64,000 bases of DNA from Didymella arachidicola (taxonomy: Eukaryota; Ascomycota; Dothideomycetes; Pleosporales; Didymellaceae): assembly GCA_016630955.3 (NCBI GenBank), contig CM049994.1, forward strand, positions 992,001-1,056,000, written 5' to 3'. Position numbers and translations under genes: made by a program. Each line of letters begins with the position of its first letter. The stretch's first letter is position 1. Of the stretch, positions 22,419 to 34,027 are shown one piece after another. The notes under the pieces are model-generated. The model did not search any database, was not told where the DNA came from, and was given only the letters and a program-made list of their open reading frames with translations.

Positions 22419-25400
22419 TCACTGTCCTTGGTATGGATAGCTGTGTTGATGTTGGTTCGTCAGGTATTGCATGGCCTGATAGGCCCCCGGAGATGCTTGT
22501 TGTTGGTACTGCATCTTCACCGTCGGATCGAAGCTTCCTGCCACGTTCTGTTGATCAGGAGTGAAGTAGTTGGGGAACGCTGTTGTCTCGGTAGGCGAAT
22601 TCGTGAACATCGCTTGCTCCTGTTGTTGCACTGCGGATACGGGCCCCGTGTTGAGGTATGTCGGATTCTGCATATTGAATCCGTTGGTATATACCAGTGG
22701 CGATCTTGGTGGATTTTGCAGACCAGGGTAGGTCTGATTAGCATATTGGAGGTTGTTCGCAGCATAGGCTGCATAGCCGCTCTGCTGGGGTGGGACCATT
22801 TGAGGGGGTGGGTATGAATGCATGATATTGGCCGCAGCATCAGCCGTATTTGTGGATGGGACTTGGTTGAAGGGGTTGATCCCCGGCGCAAAAGTCGTAT
22901 TCGGAGAATTCTGGGAGGGACTACCCCCAACTGGCTTGCGAGCGAATGCGGCCGATAATTTGCGTGAGTCTGGAAGCTCTTGCACGGGACTGATGATAGT
23001 GTCGGCGTTGAGGATCTTCTGCTCGACCAGTGGAAGTATGGGCATGCTAATCTGCTCCATATGCTTGGCCAGATGGACTGTGAGTTTCTTCCAACTGTTG
23101 CAAATGTTGCCGCAGAAACGACAAGGTTCGTCCTTGGGCTGCTTGGTAGTATCTCGACGACATTTTTCAACAATGGCCCAGATATCGTCTGTTCGGTAGT
23201 TAGCACTCTGCTCACCAGTCCCACGGTTGTCCGGCATACCTGAGTCGCTGCTTGCTGGCGGATCCTTGTTGGACGCCCGCCCAGTCCGCTGCTTTGGCTC
23301 AGCTATCTTGTGTTCTCGGACAAGGTGCTGCACAAAGTTGTCCTTACGGAAGCAGGTGTGATTGCAGTCTGTGATGTTGCATGTCCAATTCTCAAGCTGT
23401 CGGTGGCGCTCGTTTTCATGGCGGACCCAATCAGCCTTGCGCTTGAAAGACTTCGGTTCCTGGCAATTAGGGAAGGTACATGTGAAAGGCTGGACATCTT
23501 CGTGTACGTGCTTGGTCCAATCGGAGGGCTTGTAGAACTTCTTCACCTTAAAGCACAAAGGGCATTCGAACTCGGCTGGAAGACGTTTGACAGGCGGTAG
23601 GGGCACGCCCGTTGGGAATTGAGCAGCTACTACCGTCCCCTCAGGTGGAAGCTCCTCATCGTCGTCTTCCTCACCGGGAGCTGTGATCTGAAACCCGATG
23701 AAGGGCGCGTCAGGATCTTTGTTGCCCGCTTTTGGTGGGAGCTGCTTGGACTCTCCTCCTAATTCTGTGCAGAAATTCTTGGATGCGCAATTCTTGTTTT
23801 GAACAACGTTGATGTGTTTAACACGAAACTCGAGAAGCCGCTTATATCTCCTGATCTGCTCTTGCGCAACACGTTCGACCATGAAATCAGCTAGGCGAGG
23901 ATTCAGCTGGCGCGCATGTGTTCGAAACCCTTCCTGATTGGGGATAATGGGATCGGTGCGGACTTTGAGGTCCATGGTGATTGCCTCCTGTTCGTCGTCG
24001 TCGTCTGCAGCAGGACTTGGGTGAACGGACTGCTTCGTCGCTTCGGTGTCGGCCAGCGGGGAAGCAAGCATAGGCATAGGCGGTCCACCATGTTGGGTCA
24101 TGAGCTCGGCCAGACCAAACGATTTTCCAGAATCACCTCTGCTTCTGCCGATGTCACTTCGACTACGGCTGCGCTTGATAACGTTCTTGGCATTTTGATA
24201 CCAAGGACCTGATGTTGCAGACAGACCGAGAGAACTAGATGGCGCACCATCTTTGCTCTTGTCACTAAGATTAGTATTCACCCTAGGAGATTTGGGACGA
24301 CCCCAACTGCCGATGCGTTTGGGCTTCTCAAATTCGTGGTCTTTGGGCTGTTCGGAATCTAAATCTGACGACTGTTGCACAGGCATACTACCCTTGCGTT
24401 TGAGCAGATTGCTTGGAGTGCGCCGAATGTTTCGCAGGAAGCTGGGACGCCGTTGTCTATCTTCGCTTTTGCGAGGCTCAGGCTCTATAAGTCTTGCGAT
24501 GCCTGGCGCACCCCGGATACTAGCAAGGTCAGGCTCACTCAGCCGGCGCGAACCAACGGTGGCCGCAAGTGATGCTGATTCAACATCTTTTGCTCGTTGA
24601 CGAAAGCGCATCATGGCTGCGTTTGATGTTGGAGGCTGGTAATGGCTCGTAATTGGTGGCGACTGCGTTGGCACATCCATCCACGGCTGAACAATGGCAT
24701 CTGAGTCCAGGCTCGGCTCTCGTGTAGTAGGGAAGTATGACCCTTCTGTTTGGTCTGTTTGTATGTTCACTGAGGCTGGCGGGGAGTTCGATTCGTAATT
24801 CTCATCTTCATCGTCATCATCGCCATAATCGCTCTGTTCATTGATGTACCTGGGGCTGAAGTTGTCCAGGTCAGTGCGTACACCAAATGCGAAGGTTCCT
24901 TGCAAGGCTTGACGATTGGCATCATTCTGGCTCTTTGCGCGACGGCGTCCGGCGTGAGGCTTGAGGAAGCTGCTTGATGGGCCTACATCACCTGCTTCGC
25001 TCCCGACCTCGCTCTTGGTCAGCCAGTCTTGAACCTCAAGCTTCTTTTCCATTCTTGCCCTGCCCTCAGCGATCTCGTCAAGACTTGGAACCAATACGTT
25101 GCTCATTGCTTGGCGATCATTGGGACTCAATCCAGCCTGGCCTTGGCCACCGGTGCCCAGCCATGAGCCATCCCCGTTCCGTTCGGGCGTTCGATACACC
25201 GTGCGAGCGTGGACTTGCTCAGACAATTCTTCTTCATCGGAGGATTCGTTCTGCGGGTACGGGGAAAGGTGGTTACCAGATCGCCGGCTGCTAAGACTTC
25301 GTCTGCTCATACCCTGACTGTTATCAGAATGCGAAGGAGACTCTTCTCTACTGTAATTTTCCACTCTCACAATGGGGCTTGTCATATGACGCTGGAGTGG

Positions 25401-26345
25401 TCGAGGACTGGCTAGGGACATGGGACCAGGGCTGTTCGTCAGAGGCGGACTCTGCAGTGGCTTCCGGGGTATAGTGTGCTGTGCCTGACTACTTGGGTTG
25501 GGAGGCATGAAGGAGCCCTGGCTTTCCCCAACAAATTGCATCGCTGGAAACGTCGAATTTTCATTGCCTATTGCCGGACTGGAGTGGTTCGTGAGGCTCG
25601 GAGATATAAGCTGACTTTGAAACCCGTACATCCCATTGTTTGTCGACATGAGAGTTTGGGCGTTGTATGTGCTTAACGTGCCAGATGTCAGCAGAGACAT
25701 ATCCACATCTGCCTGATAAGGCGGAAATGCCGAGGTAGACTGATCCTCTGCGAAGTTGAGGTTTTGGAACGACTCGTCGAGGTATTGGCCGTTGAAGCTT
25801 GGTGTCGTATAATTACTCAGGTCGTGCTGATTGAGGTCGCTCGAGTAGCCAGGTTCTGGGCTGAGGTGTTCTGCCGAGTGCGATGGTGAGATAGCTTGGC
25901 CGATGTTGTTGTAGGCTCCCGGCGATAGGCTCTGCCCCTGATTGTATGCGTTCAGAGGAGGGTAGGAGCGACTGACCATGTCAGGATGGAGTGTGGAGTC
26001 AAAAGTGGATCCAACGTTGGGGGTGAACACGGAGTCTTGACTCGGCGTGGTTGATGACGGGACGGTCATCATCGAATTGTCGTAGGCTATAGCTGTAGGC
26101 TCCGCCGAGAAGGTGAATGCGCCTTGCGCATCCGGCATGAGGAAATTCCCAGTACCACTTGAAGGTGGGTAACCATTGGCAGGCGCATCCTCAAAGTGGC
26201 GGTGCTGACGCCGCTGGCCGTCTTGTGGCTGCATACGAGCGTCGATCGCGTTCATGGACAACGGCTGTGACAGCCTGCTAGGCTGGCAGATGGAGCAGGT
26301 GGTCGGTGAATGGACGAGTGGCGAGAGCTGGATGCAGTCAAGCAT
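22419..26345 (-). CDS. large C2H2 zinc finger protein
   Basis: Uninterrupted minus-strand frame of 1308 residues. An in-frame ATG at residue 31 (MNAIDARMQPQDG, base 26255) is a likely alternative start. Residues 1-800 are Ser/Pro/Gln/Asn-rich and disordered. Residues ~805-870 are a conserved-looking helical segment (RLADFMVERVAQEQIRRYKR). At ~920-1010 come clustered Cys2His2-type fingers (FECPLCFKVKKFYKPSDWTK, FTCTFPNCQEPKSFKRKADW, WTCNITDCNHTCFRKDNFVQ), and at ~1070 a further finger (CRFCGNICNSWKKLTVHLAK). The tail is Gln/Asn/Tyr-rich. It is therefore a probable nuclear DNA-binding regulator; the target genes are unknown. Shadow frames opposite are not genes. The 2.1 kb upstream separates it from a divergent gene at 28447. 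Confidence 0.88.
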   Translation of the reverse strand: MLDCIQLSPLVHSPTTCSICQPSRLSQPLSMNAIDARMQPQDGQRRQHRHFEDAPANGYPPSSGTGNFLMPDAQGAFTFSAEPTAIAYDNSMMTVPSSTTPSQDSVFTPNVGSTFDSTLHPDMVSRSYPPLNAYNQGQSLSPGAYNNIGQAISPSHSAEHLSPEPGYSSDLNQHDLSNYTTPSFNGQYLDESFQNLNFAEDQSTSAFPPYQADVDMSLLTSGTLSTYNAQTLMSTNNGMYGFQSQLISPSLTNHSSPAIGNENSTFPAMQFVGESQGSFMPPNPSSQAQHTIPRKPLQSPPLTNSPGPMSLASPRPLQRHMTSPIVRVENYSREESPSHSDNSQGMSRRSLSSRRSGNHLSPYPQNESSDEEELSEQVHARTVYRTPERNGDGSWLGTGGQGQAGLSPNDRQAMSNVLVPSLDEIAEGRARMEKKLEVQDWLTKSEVGSEAGDVGPSSSFLKPHAGRRRAKSQNDANRQALQGTFAFGVRTDLDNFSPRYINEQSDYGDDDDEDENYESNSPPASVNIQTDQTEGSYFPTTREPSLDSDAIVQPWMDVPTQSPPITSHYQPPTSNAAMMRFRQRAKDVESASLAATVGSRRLSEPDLASIRGAPGIARLIEPEPRKSEDRQRRPSFLRNIRRTPSNLLKRKGSMPVQQSSDLDSEQPKDHEFEKPKRIGSWGRPKSPRVNTNLSDKSKDGAPSSSLGLSATSGPWYQNAKNVIKRSRSRSDIGRSRGDSGKSFGLAELMTQHGGPPMPMLASPLADTEATKQSVHPSPAADDDDEQEAITMDLKVRTDPIIPNQEGFRTHARQLNPRLADFMVERVAQEQIRRYKRLLEFRVKHINVVQNKNCASKNFCTELGGESKQLPPKAGNKDPDAPFIGFQITAPGEEDDDEELPPEGTVVAAQFPTGVPLPPVKRLPAEFECPLCFKVKKFYKPSDWTKHVHEDVQPFTCTFPNCQEPKSFKRKADWVRHENERHRQLENWTCNITDCNHTCFRKDNFVQHLVREHKIAEPKQRTGRASNKDPPASSDSGMPDNRGTGEQSANYRTDDIWAIVEKCRRDTTKQPKDEPCRFCGNICNSWKKLTVHLAKHMEQISMPILPLVEQKILNADTIISPVQELPDSRKLSAAFARKPVGGSPSQNSPNTTFAPGINPFNQVPSTNTADAAANIMHSYPPPQMVPPQQSGYAAYAANNLQYANQTYPGLQNPPRSPLVYTNGFNMQNPTYLNTGPVSAVQQQEQAMFTNSPTETTAFPNYFTPDQQNVAGSFDPTVKMQYQQQASPGAYQAMQYLTNQHQHSYPYQGQ

Positions 26346-28446
26346 GCATCAAGGAGTAACGTGACTTCAATCTCCGACGATCAAGGAGGCATAGTGCTGC
26401 CTGAGTGCTGTCGTGGGATTATGCGAGAGGGCAGTGGAACCAAACGAACAACAATAAAAGGTAGCTCAACAGCGCATCAAAACGCGCAAACAGAGTACAG
26501 AGAGGCGACCTAGGTAGGTAATACCTCTGCACGGTCAAGCACAAGTGAGGCTAGCCTGAGGCCTGACGTTCGCGATCTGCCTTGCGCAGGGTAGCTGCTG
26601 CAGTGGTAGAGGCGGTGTCGGCTTCCGCAGAGTCGACCACTTTACGAGAGACCAGAAGTAGGAAACGGGAAAAGCGAGCGCGCGCGCGTTACAGCAGAAT
26701 GCGTCAGTGGGTCGAACGGTAGGCGAAAGCTGCGCGAGTCTCGTGTAATGGTCGATGTTGCTGCGGCGGGCTAGGAGGCCTCGAGGCTGACTCCGCTACG
26801 ATCTCCAATGTGTTGGCAGGGATGTTGAGACGAATGCTTGCCAAGCGGAACGCTTTTCGAGATTTTGAGAATAACACGGTTGTTCAGCTGGTCCCGACGA
26901 ATGCTGGTGGAGAGGAGATCGAAACGAGTGCACACATGCTACGGAAGCTGCGAACTTGCGTAACAGTGAATCTGCCTGACCGGTCGATACAACGGCAAGC
27001 ACAGCCCCCAGCGCGCTGAAACGGGGCAAGTGCATCTAGTGGCTATGCTCAACTTCGATGCAGGCGCACTCTGGGCTGTTCCGTTGTCACAGTGCATTGG
27101 AGACTCCATTTCTTCGCGTTTCAAGCTTTCTGTTCTCGCATTTCTTTCGAAGACAGTCTCTCAATGCCAAAACCTCAGCTGGGCGCTTAGCCTAGGGTAG
27201 AGAGCCATTGCCGACAGGCGCTATATAAAGACTAGCCAAGCTTCCATTCGCGGGTTGACTCGATCCTTCTATATCGAGGTATTATGAATAGACCGAGCCG
27301 GAAGAATTGATTGCGCATGAAATGCTAGAGTGCCCGCCAAACATCCCATCAGTTCATAGTCGAGCTTCAAGCTTCAGACGCGATGAGGCAGTGTATAAAA
27401 TAAGCTCCTGCTAGTCATGTCGCGATCTGGGCTGGCCGGCTCCCGGCCAATCTGTGGGGCTGCCGGCAAGATGGCTCAGAGAACGTGAGACGTCCACCTT
27501 GAACCTCGCTCAGGTACGCGTTGTAGATGACTGGCTGACGGACGCAATGTCACCCAGTTCATGACTTGATGGCCGTTTGGGCAGCCATTTCCGCCATTTT
27601 TGGCATGTCCAAGTACTTATTTGTCTTCTGGCGGTTCAGAAGGGTGCTTGGATGAATGACATGTACGATGATTGTAAAATTGGACGCCTGAAGATACTGA
27701 AGGGCAGGCGATCTCTCACCCTCCTTCAGAAGCCTCGTCAGACTCGCGGAACATTTGACGTCATTTGGCACGTGTTCAATGTGCGCGCCCTCGTGCACAA
27801 TTGATGAGGCTTCTGCTGCGGCGCGTGTATTTTTCGAGCAAGTCAGGCCAGACGCTCGTCAGGAAGTCTGACCGAAGCTGCAGCGACTTCGATTCCCTCA
27901 GGCGCAATCGAGCGGAGCGGCAAGCAATAGCGGGGCATCCCACGAAGCCGAAGCTGCTACTGCTGGGAACTCCAAAGCCGTTGATTGAAGGACGTGAGGC
28001 TCAACTTTAGCCGCGGTCATCTGCATCTGGAACTTTTTGTTCAACTTTGCCGGCAATGGCAACCGTAGCAACTGGACCTTCAACGTTCGGCGGAACGGAT
28101 GTACTCCACAGCTCCAGCTTTCCACCCGCAAAACATGGCTGGTCTCCAGAACTCAGATGTTTCTTCGTTCTTCTCCTCCCTAACAACATCGACGTGTGCT
28201 TACCTCTGCTCCCCCTGGCATCTCCACTCCGCACTTGTGCGCCAGTCTCCCCGCCTGTCACCGTTCGCGTTTCCATGTGACGGAATCACCGGACGAGCGA
28301 CCAGCACTCAACGCCCATTTCGGCATCCTCAGAAAAGCAGCTTCTCCGCACTACACGCTACTGTACAAACCTTGAACTCCTTCCGCAAAGAAGGCAAAGA
28401 AAACCATTTCGCATAATTCCGCTCGTGGTCCCTGCAAGCGGTCAAA
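26346..28446. other. divergent intergenic region
   Basis: Shared upstream region of the large C2H2 gene and the gene at 28447. At 26508-26526 it contains ACCTAGGTAGGTAATACCT. Overlapping frames on both strands at 27559-27804 (79 and 75 residues) look unusually clean but have no partner exons or motif. Nothing else supported. Confidence 0.5.
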
Positions 28447-29637
28447 ATGCCCGGGCTCGACCAGATCATCCCACAGCCCGATTCGAGGGAGCTCCTCCCT
28501 CCGCTCCTGGCATGTCTTGCCGTCTCAGGCAAAGCAAAGGAAGCACCTCCTGGCCTGCTGCCCCTCGTTTCGCCGATCCTTCGTCAACGTCTCCAGCTCG
28601 TAGCTACGGATGACTGGCTCTCCCTCCTCTGCTGGGATCGAGCTATCGCGTCAAAGCTGCCTACAATCATTGAGAAGATTCATGTCGAGCCTCATCCAGC
28701 CTCGGGTGAGATCGAGCCTGAAGACCCTGATCAGATACTATACAGGCGGTCAGATCCGGAAACGTTGCACACAAGACTCGTCCTGGGTGAATTTGGCATA
28801 ATACCAACTTTTCTATGGTGTACAGGTGGAGAAGGCGGTAGCAGATGGCTGCTTGCTGAGCTCAGAGGAATCGCCGATGCCGACGATGGCACAGAATGGT
28901 TCGAGAGCCTGAGCGAGGCCAATGAAGCAGGATTCCGCCGCAAGCCCTCGAAGACCAACGGCTACCAGACACAAGAGACTCCACTGTACGTCGAACCGCA
29001 GCAACAAGATGAGGACGAAGAAGACGACGACGGCTCGTACTGGGCTGCATATGATGCTACGCCTAACACTCGCACACCTGCGCAGAAGCGTTCCCCCGCG
29101 CCGCAATCTGGTCGTACACAGATTGGTCCTACACAGTCAGAATTCGAATACTTTGCTCGATATGCCTCAGAGGTGCAGCCCGCCCTCGACGCACATGATC
29201 CAGATGAAGAGAACCCCGAAGTTGGTGGATCGACTTTGAATGGCAACGCCCTAGACTATACCCGAGCTCCACAGACCGAGCCCCTCGAGACATCGAACCT
29301 GGGCCCTAATGGCTACGACTCTTCGCTGCCACCACACGTGAGTGGTTTGGGCGAAGAGAATAGGGCAGAGCACATCGAGTCTGTTGACGACGCTCAACAC
29401 ATGGCGTTGAACCATCCCCGCCCGAGCTCGTCTTCCTCATCACGGTCTGTTGAGCGACTGGAACGAGAGGCGGCGAGCCACAGCCAGGCTGAGCTTGCGA
29501 TCAAGCAGCACATTAGCACGAATATCAAGAGCTTGTTCAGGCTAGCGAGAGCATCGGGCATTGACAGGGAGGAGTTTGAGAGGATTATTCAGAGAGAGCT
29601 TGAGGTGCTTCCTCTGCTCGAGAGAGACCAGGACTAA
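28447..29637 (+). CDS. unrecognised protein with acidic middle and helical C-terminus
   Basis: Single-exon frame of 396 residues beginning MPGLDQIIPQPDSRELLPPL. I do not recognise the family. Residues 1-160 look folded (alternating hydrophobics, several Trp, LVLGEFGIIPTFLWC). Residues ~190-320 are acidic and Pro/Ser/Asn-rich, including DEDEEDDDG. The last ~60 residues form a predicted amphipathic helix (AELAIKQHISTNIKSLFRLA, then EEFERIIQRELEVLPLLERD). No signal peptide or transmembrane segment. The pyrimidine-rich upstream region and clean ATG context support the start. Likely a conserved cytosolic or nuclear fungal protein. Confidence 0.75.
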   Translation: MPGLDQIIPQPDSRELLPPLLACLAVSGKAKEAPPGLLPLVSPILRQRLQLVATDDWLSLLCWDRAIASKLPTIIEKIHVEPHPASGEIEPEDPDQILYRRSDPETLHTRLVLGEFGIIPTFLWCTGGEGGSRWLLAELRGIADADDGTEWFESLSEANEAGFRRKPSKTNGYQTQETPLYVEPQQQDEDEEDDDGSYWAAYDATPNTRTPAQKRSPAPQSGRTQIGPTQSEFEYFARYASEVQPALDAHDPDEENPEVGGSTLNGNALDYTRAPQTEPLETSNLGPNGYDSSLPPHVSGLGEENRAEHIESVDDAQHMALNHPRPSSSSSSRSVERLEREAASHSQAELAIKQHISTNIKSLFRLARASGIDREEFERIIQRELEVLPLLERDQD

Positions 29638-29962
29638 GGTTCCAGTATTCGGCCTTCCAAAGGAGGTGGCCAATCTGCATTCGAGTCCATGTGCGTTGTT
29701 GCATCATCTCGGCGTCTTTAGCATTGCTAGCATCCATGAATCGCAAAAATCACTACATCGAACACTAAGTGCGCATGAACGTGAAATTATCTGCAATATG
29801 AGATCACTCTGATCTTCGCCTCGGATTGTTGAAGCTCAATATTCGTCACGGAAGAATTCGTGGAGCTCCTCAGAAGCCAACAGCCCATAACGCCAAAGCC
29901 TTTCCAGCTTATGCACATCTCATCTCCTCATCCACTTGCATGTCGGTCCCTAGCTGCATTCC
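29638..29962. other. convergent 3' intergenic
   Basis: Short stretch between the 3' ends of the 28447 gene and SPC2. Nothing recognised. Confidence 0.5.
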
Positions 29963-30753
29963 TCACTTCCTCCTCCGCCCCTCTCCACTGACGAAGCTTG
30001 CCCCACTGGCCTTCAACTGGTTAAGCACATCAATCGCATTTGAGCTGTTCAGGTTCATCTCCTGCGCCCCGCTTCCCCTGCCAATATCTTCCACGACATT
30101 CTCTGGGTCTGCGGCGCCGATGACGGGGACCTCGGAAGCGAGCCACTGCTGGAAAGGCTTCGCGGTGAAGTAGCCGTCAGATGTGAACCACCGTGTCATG
30201 GGCGCACGGATGTGGATCTTCTGCTCTGGGTTCGAGGTGTATGGTGTAGGTGTGAAGACGACGTCGCATTCATAGATGGGGATGTGTTTCTTGGTCGAGG
30301 AGGATATGCGAATCTGCGAATTGTTAGTTCTGATGCTATGATCTCCCTTGTTTGTGCATGTGCGCCTGAACGTACCTTGCCTGTCTTGCCCTCGCCCTCG
30401 TACACAACGCCCTTCTCTACGAACCACAGCCAGTACGAAAATGCGCCGTTCAGGAGGAAGTATGCGACTACTGCGGGCGCAGTGTATGGCTTTGACGCTT
30501 CCCAGCCGAACTTCCAGTCGAAGTAGAAGAGCGCGCCGGCGATGATGACCGCGGTATAGCCAAGTGCTAACCTAACATCGGTCTGCGTGTGGATTTGCTT
30601 GAACTTGAGGGAATGGAGATAATTCGGAAGTGCATCGTCGGTGGTGTTCTTTAGGTCTGCAAACCATTAGTTGTTGCCAATGAATGTGTTTATGTAGGCT
30701 GAGGGAGCTGTACCGGACAGCGAATGCACAGCAATCTTTTGCGTCGCCGACAT
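29963..30753 (-). CDS. SPC2: signal peptidase complex subunit 2
   Basis: Three exons on the minus strand, 30753-30714, 30656-30376 and 30313-29963, giving 223 residues. Spliced sequence: a short N-terminus, LHSLKFKQIHTQTDVRLALG, a first membrane segment (YTAVIIAGALFYFDWKFGW), a second (APAVVAYFLLNGAFSYWLWF), then the cytosolic part with IPIYECDVVFTPTPYTS and the family signature IRAPMTRWFTSDGYF..KPFQQWL. SPC2 (SPCS2/Spc25) is an ER membrane subunit of signal peptidase that links it to the Sec61 channel and tunes cleavage. The first intron (30713-30657) rebuilds Asp14; the second (30375-30314) is phase 0. It is divergent from EMC3 with 249 bp between start codons. Confidence 0.93.
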
Positions 30754-31002
30754 TGTCACTGATTTCAATGGGTATATGGGTTCAAGCTGCAAGAGTTGGG
30801 TAGCAGAAGGCGCGCCGCTTGCGTTATGTTGTAGCTGTAGCTCGGCTGATGGAAGACACCTTTCCAGAAGGAAGGCGCGGAGGTGACAAGGGTCTGCCCG
30901 CCGCGCGAGGCTCCGCTGGGAGCTTTCATCATCGGACGACAACCTCACATCTCCACCCTCCACCCCTTTCAATTCGCGCGCGGCTTGTATACACCCTGCA
31001 AG
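30754..31002. promoter_or_regulatory. bidirectional promoter of SPC2 and EMC3
   Basis: 249 bp separate the two start codons. It must hold both core promoters. The EMC3-proximal half is pyrimidine-rich (CTCCACCCTCCACCCCTTTC). I could not assign a transcription factor site. Confidence 0.6.
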
Positions 31003-32100
31003 ATGACTGAACCCATTGTGCAGACGATCCACAGGGATCCCGCCCTATTGTATGTACGAAACGCTGTCAGGCAGCAAGAACAGTAATAATGAGACGATAG
31101 TTGGTGGATTCTGCTTCCCATCACGGTGGTCATGGTATGTCAAATCGCCATCTATACAATAGCCTGATCTGACAATGGACAGATCCTGACAGGTATCCTG
31201 CGCCACTATGCGATGACCCTGCTCCAGTCGACACCCAAAAAGCAAGACCTACCCAAGATCCGGCAACAACGGAACCTCGCTCGCGGTCTCCAGCTACGTC
31301 AAAACGCCAGTGTCCTCTCTCCTGCTGCCTTCTCTGCGAGGAAGTCATATATGGTGCAGGCGTACCAGGAGGGTGCGTTCCTGGCAGAGCCTGAGATGAG
31401 GGGCAAGCCCAGACCAAACCCTATGAGCGATCCTGCGGCCATGGAGGGAATGATGGGCATGATGAAGGGCAATATGGCTATGATGATCCCACAGACCTTG
31501 ATCATGGGTTGGATCAATGCGTTTTTCTCCGGCTTTGTGATCAGTAAGTTTACGCTCGTTCTGGCGGTGATATGGGCGGTTCTAGCCGCGATAAAGGCTT
31601 CGCGACTTGGACGCGAAAAGCTCCATGCACAGTTGTCGTGGCGGCTTCTGTTCTACACTGTACACACGCGTTTGCGCCCAGGAACATAAGCTGACTGTGT
31701 ACGACAGTGAAACTTCCCTTCCCCCTAACCCCTCAATTCAAGTCTATGCTCCAGTCTGGTGTCGGTACTCGCGATCTGGACGTAAGATGGGTTTCAAGTC
31801 TGTCCTGGTACTTTTTGACGCTTTTCGGTCTGCAACCTGTCTATAACTTCATTCTCGGCAGCAACAATGGTAAGTTTATTGAGGTGGTCACTTAAGCGCA
31901 GCTGACATTTTCTTATAGCTGCGAGCAACGTCTCACAACAGATGGGCATGCAGAACCCCGGTGCGGGCATGGGTATGATGGGACCTGAGCAAGACCCCGA
32001 CAAGCTGTTCCTGGCTGAGGCCGAGAACCTCGAGGTTCTTGAGCACCGATGGATTCTCCAGGGCATTGAGGACCGTCTGGTAGAGAAATATGCAGCATAG
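31003..32100 (+). CDS. EMC3: ER membrane protein complex subunit 3
   Basis: Five exons: 31003-31049, 31101-31134, 31183-31543, 31708-31869 and 31919-32100, giving 261 residues, the normal EMC3 length. The spliced product shows RDPALFWWILLPITVVMILT (first membrane helix), LRHYAMTLLQSTPK, a Met-rich amphipathic stretch (MEGMMGMMKGNMAMM), PQTLIMGWINAFFSGFVIMK (second helix), LPFPLTPQFKSMLQ, GVGTRDLDVRWVSSLSWYF (third helix) and FGLQPVYNFILG. EMC3 belongs to the Oxa1/Get1/YidC-like insertases and forms the membrane-insertion groove of the EMC. Intron 3 (31544-31707, 164 nt) is much longer than the others. Donor 31050 (gtatgt) rather than 31054 is chosen because it keeps the frame and the ALFWW motif. 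Confidence 0.95.
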
Positions 32101-34027
32101 TCTTTGCTTTTGTCATCGCAAGCATGCAATTGTATTGCGATATACAAACCAACATAGAACCAAAATAGAGCACCATCATCCCACGCTGCAACCACATTGG
32201 CTGCCCGATCTCCGCGATTGGCCACAAGGTAGCCACAATCTCAATTTCATGACAGTCCTTCATCCATTGTGTCGGTTTATTTGGCAGGTGGCTTGATCCT
32301 AGTCCTGCGGAACCTGCCTGCAGCTGTCAGATGCCAAGGGAAAGCTCCGTGAGGATGACCAATATGACGAGGATGATGAGTTTTGGTCCAGCGGAATGTA
32401 AAGCAGAGCCGCCGGTGGCCTTGAAATCGAACTCGCTTCTTGGGACGACAACTGTTTTCCTGCCCCTGCAGCTGGCGCTTGTAGCAGATTGTTCAGCCAG
32501 TGGCGGTCCTTCCCCACAAGCTTCGATGTAGAGTGAGGTCCTTCAACTCACCCCCGCCCGACTGTCCAATCCGCTGCATTCCCACCACGGGTCGCACCGC
32601 CCCATCAATGCGCAGGAATGCGTCTCAATCCTCATCAGAAGCGCTGCTGTAGGCATCGATCGATCTCGAGTCAGAACAGATGCGACTGCGGAAGTGAGAG
32701 GGGATGCGCGCGCAGCCCGCGAAACAGCCTACCCGGGCGCGGTCCGGTCCATTCACCACTAAACACCTGCAGTCGTCATTTCAGACGCCCTCGCTGTGTA
32801 CTATGACTCAGGACAAGGCAAACATCTGGCTTAGCTCTGGCATCGTTGCCTTCTTCTAGGTGTTGCTCGACGGCAGCGCGCTCAGATGGTGTGCTTCCGT
32901 GCAGCAGCCTTTCCAATGGAATGACAATTCTCCACCAACCTTGCCAGCATCCTCCTCGCTTGAGAAACGCTCCTCCTTTCGATTAGTGTGAAGGCTTGAT
33001 CACTCATCATTTATTCGGATTTCTGTAACTTTGGGTATCAATTCGCTTACATGGCCCCTGATGCAAGTGCGGGAGCAGAGTTGTCGCCCGTCGCGACTCT
33101 GCTGCGAGCAGGGTAAAGATGAAGGTGGTGGTCTGTTCTCATGGGTCCAGGTCGTTCGCTGTTCGCTCTCCGTCACGCAGAGCTGACCCTGGTCATTTGG
33201 CCCCCAAAGCCAACAACCCGCAGTCTTCACTCGTAACTTCACAGCTTCCAGGTTTCGCTCTCGCTCCTCTGCCTCCCCGAGTCTGCGTATCCGCTACGGC
33301 CCCAAACGCAGTACGTGCACAGGTTTCGGTTCGGTAGACACTGCCAACCGGTAGTGATTCGCCAACCTATGCAATGATTGCTTTTCAAAAATGGGGCTGC
33401 CCTTGTAGGCTATACCCTATCAGAAGTTTGTGAACGTGGATCAGACACACAGACAGGTAAGCGGCAGGTGAGTGGTGGCTGTTCAGAGTCCCCTGGTCTC
33501 CACCGGTGAATGGAGCTGCAGGGCCAATGCAAGCTGATCACTAGCGCGTCGATCCACTGGACCTCCTCAGAGTATTCCACGACTAACCCAAAGGGGATGC
33601 GGCTCTGCGAATCTGTCCATCCATAAAGCAGGTGAGGACTGAGGTTGAGGGTGGACTACACAGGACTACAGCAGTGGCAGTGCAAGTTGATATCACATCT
33701 GAACTCTGCTGCCTCTAGCCAACAACATTCAATCGATGCTGCGCCCCTTCTCTGCACACCACACATCTCATTCGTCTACTGCTTGTAGTCGAATCGATTG
33801 ATCGGTCTTCAAGATACCTGAGCTCTTCGCCAACTTGGTATAAAGTCCAAGGCCAGTCACTGTAAGTAAGACACTCCTACACAGATGATCAACTTGACGC
33901 TTATATGTTCTAGCAGATCAGCACTTGCCTTGGTGCCACCCACCATTGTTGTACCTCTGCAGCATACCTTATCTCGGTTACACCGAGGGTACAGAACCCC
34001 GGTCCACCCCAATCGAGACCATCCGAT
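32101..34027. other. intergenic region
   Basis: About 1.9 kb between EMC3 and the C2H2 gene at 34028. No supported gene or RNA. Several CT-rich runs near the right end fit a promoter and 5' UTR. Confidence 0.5.

Noticed and set aside
27559..27804. Overlapping 79- and 75-residue frames on opposite strands
   Set aside because: Both are isolated, without a motif, partner exons or promoter signals.
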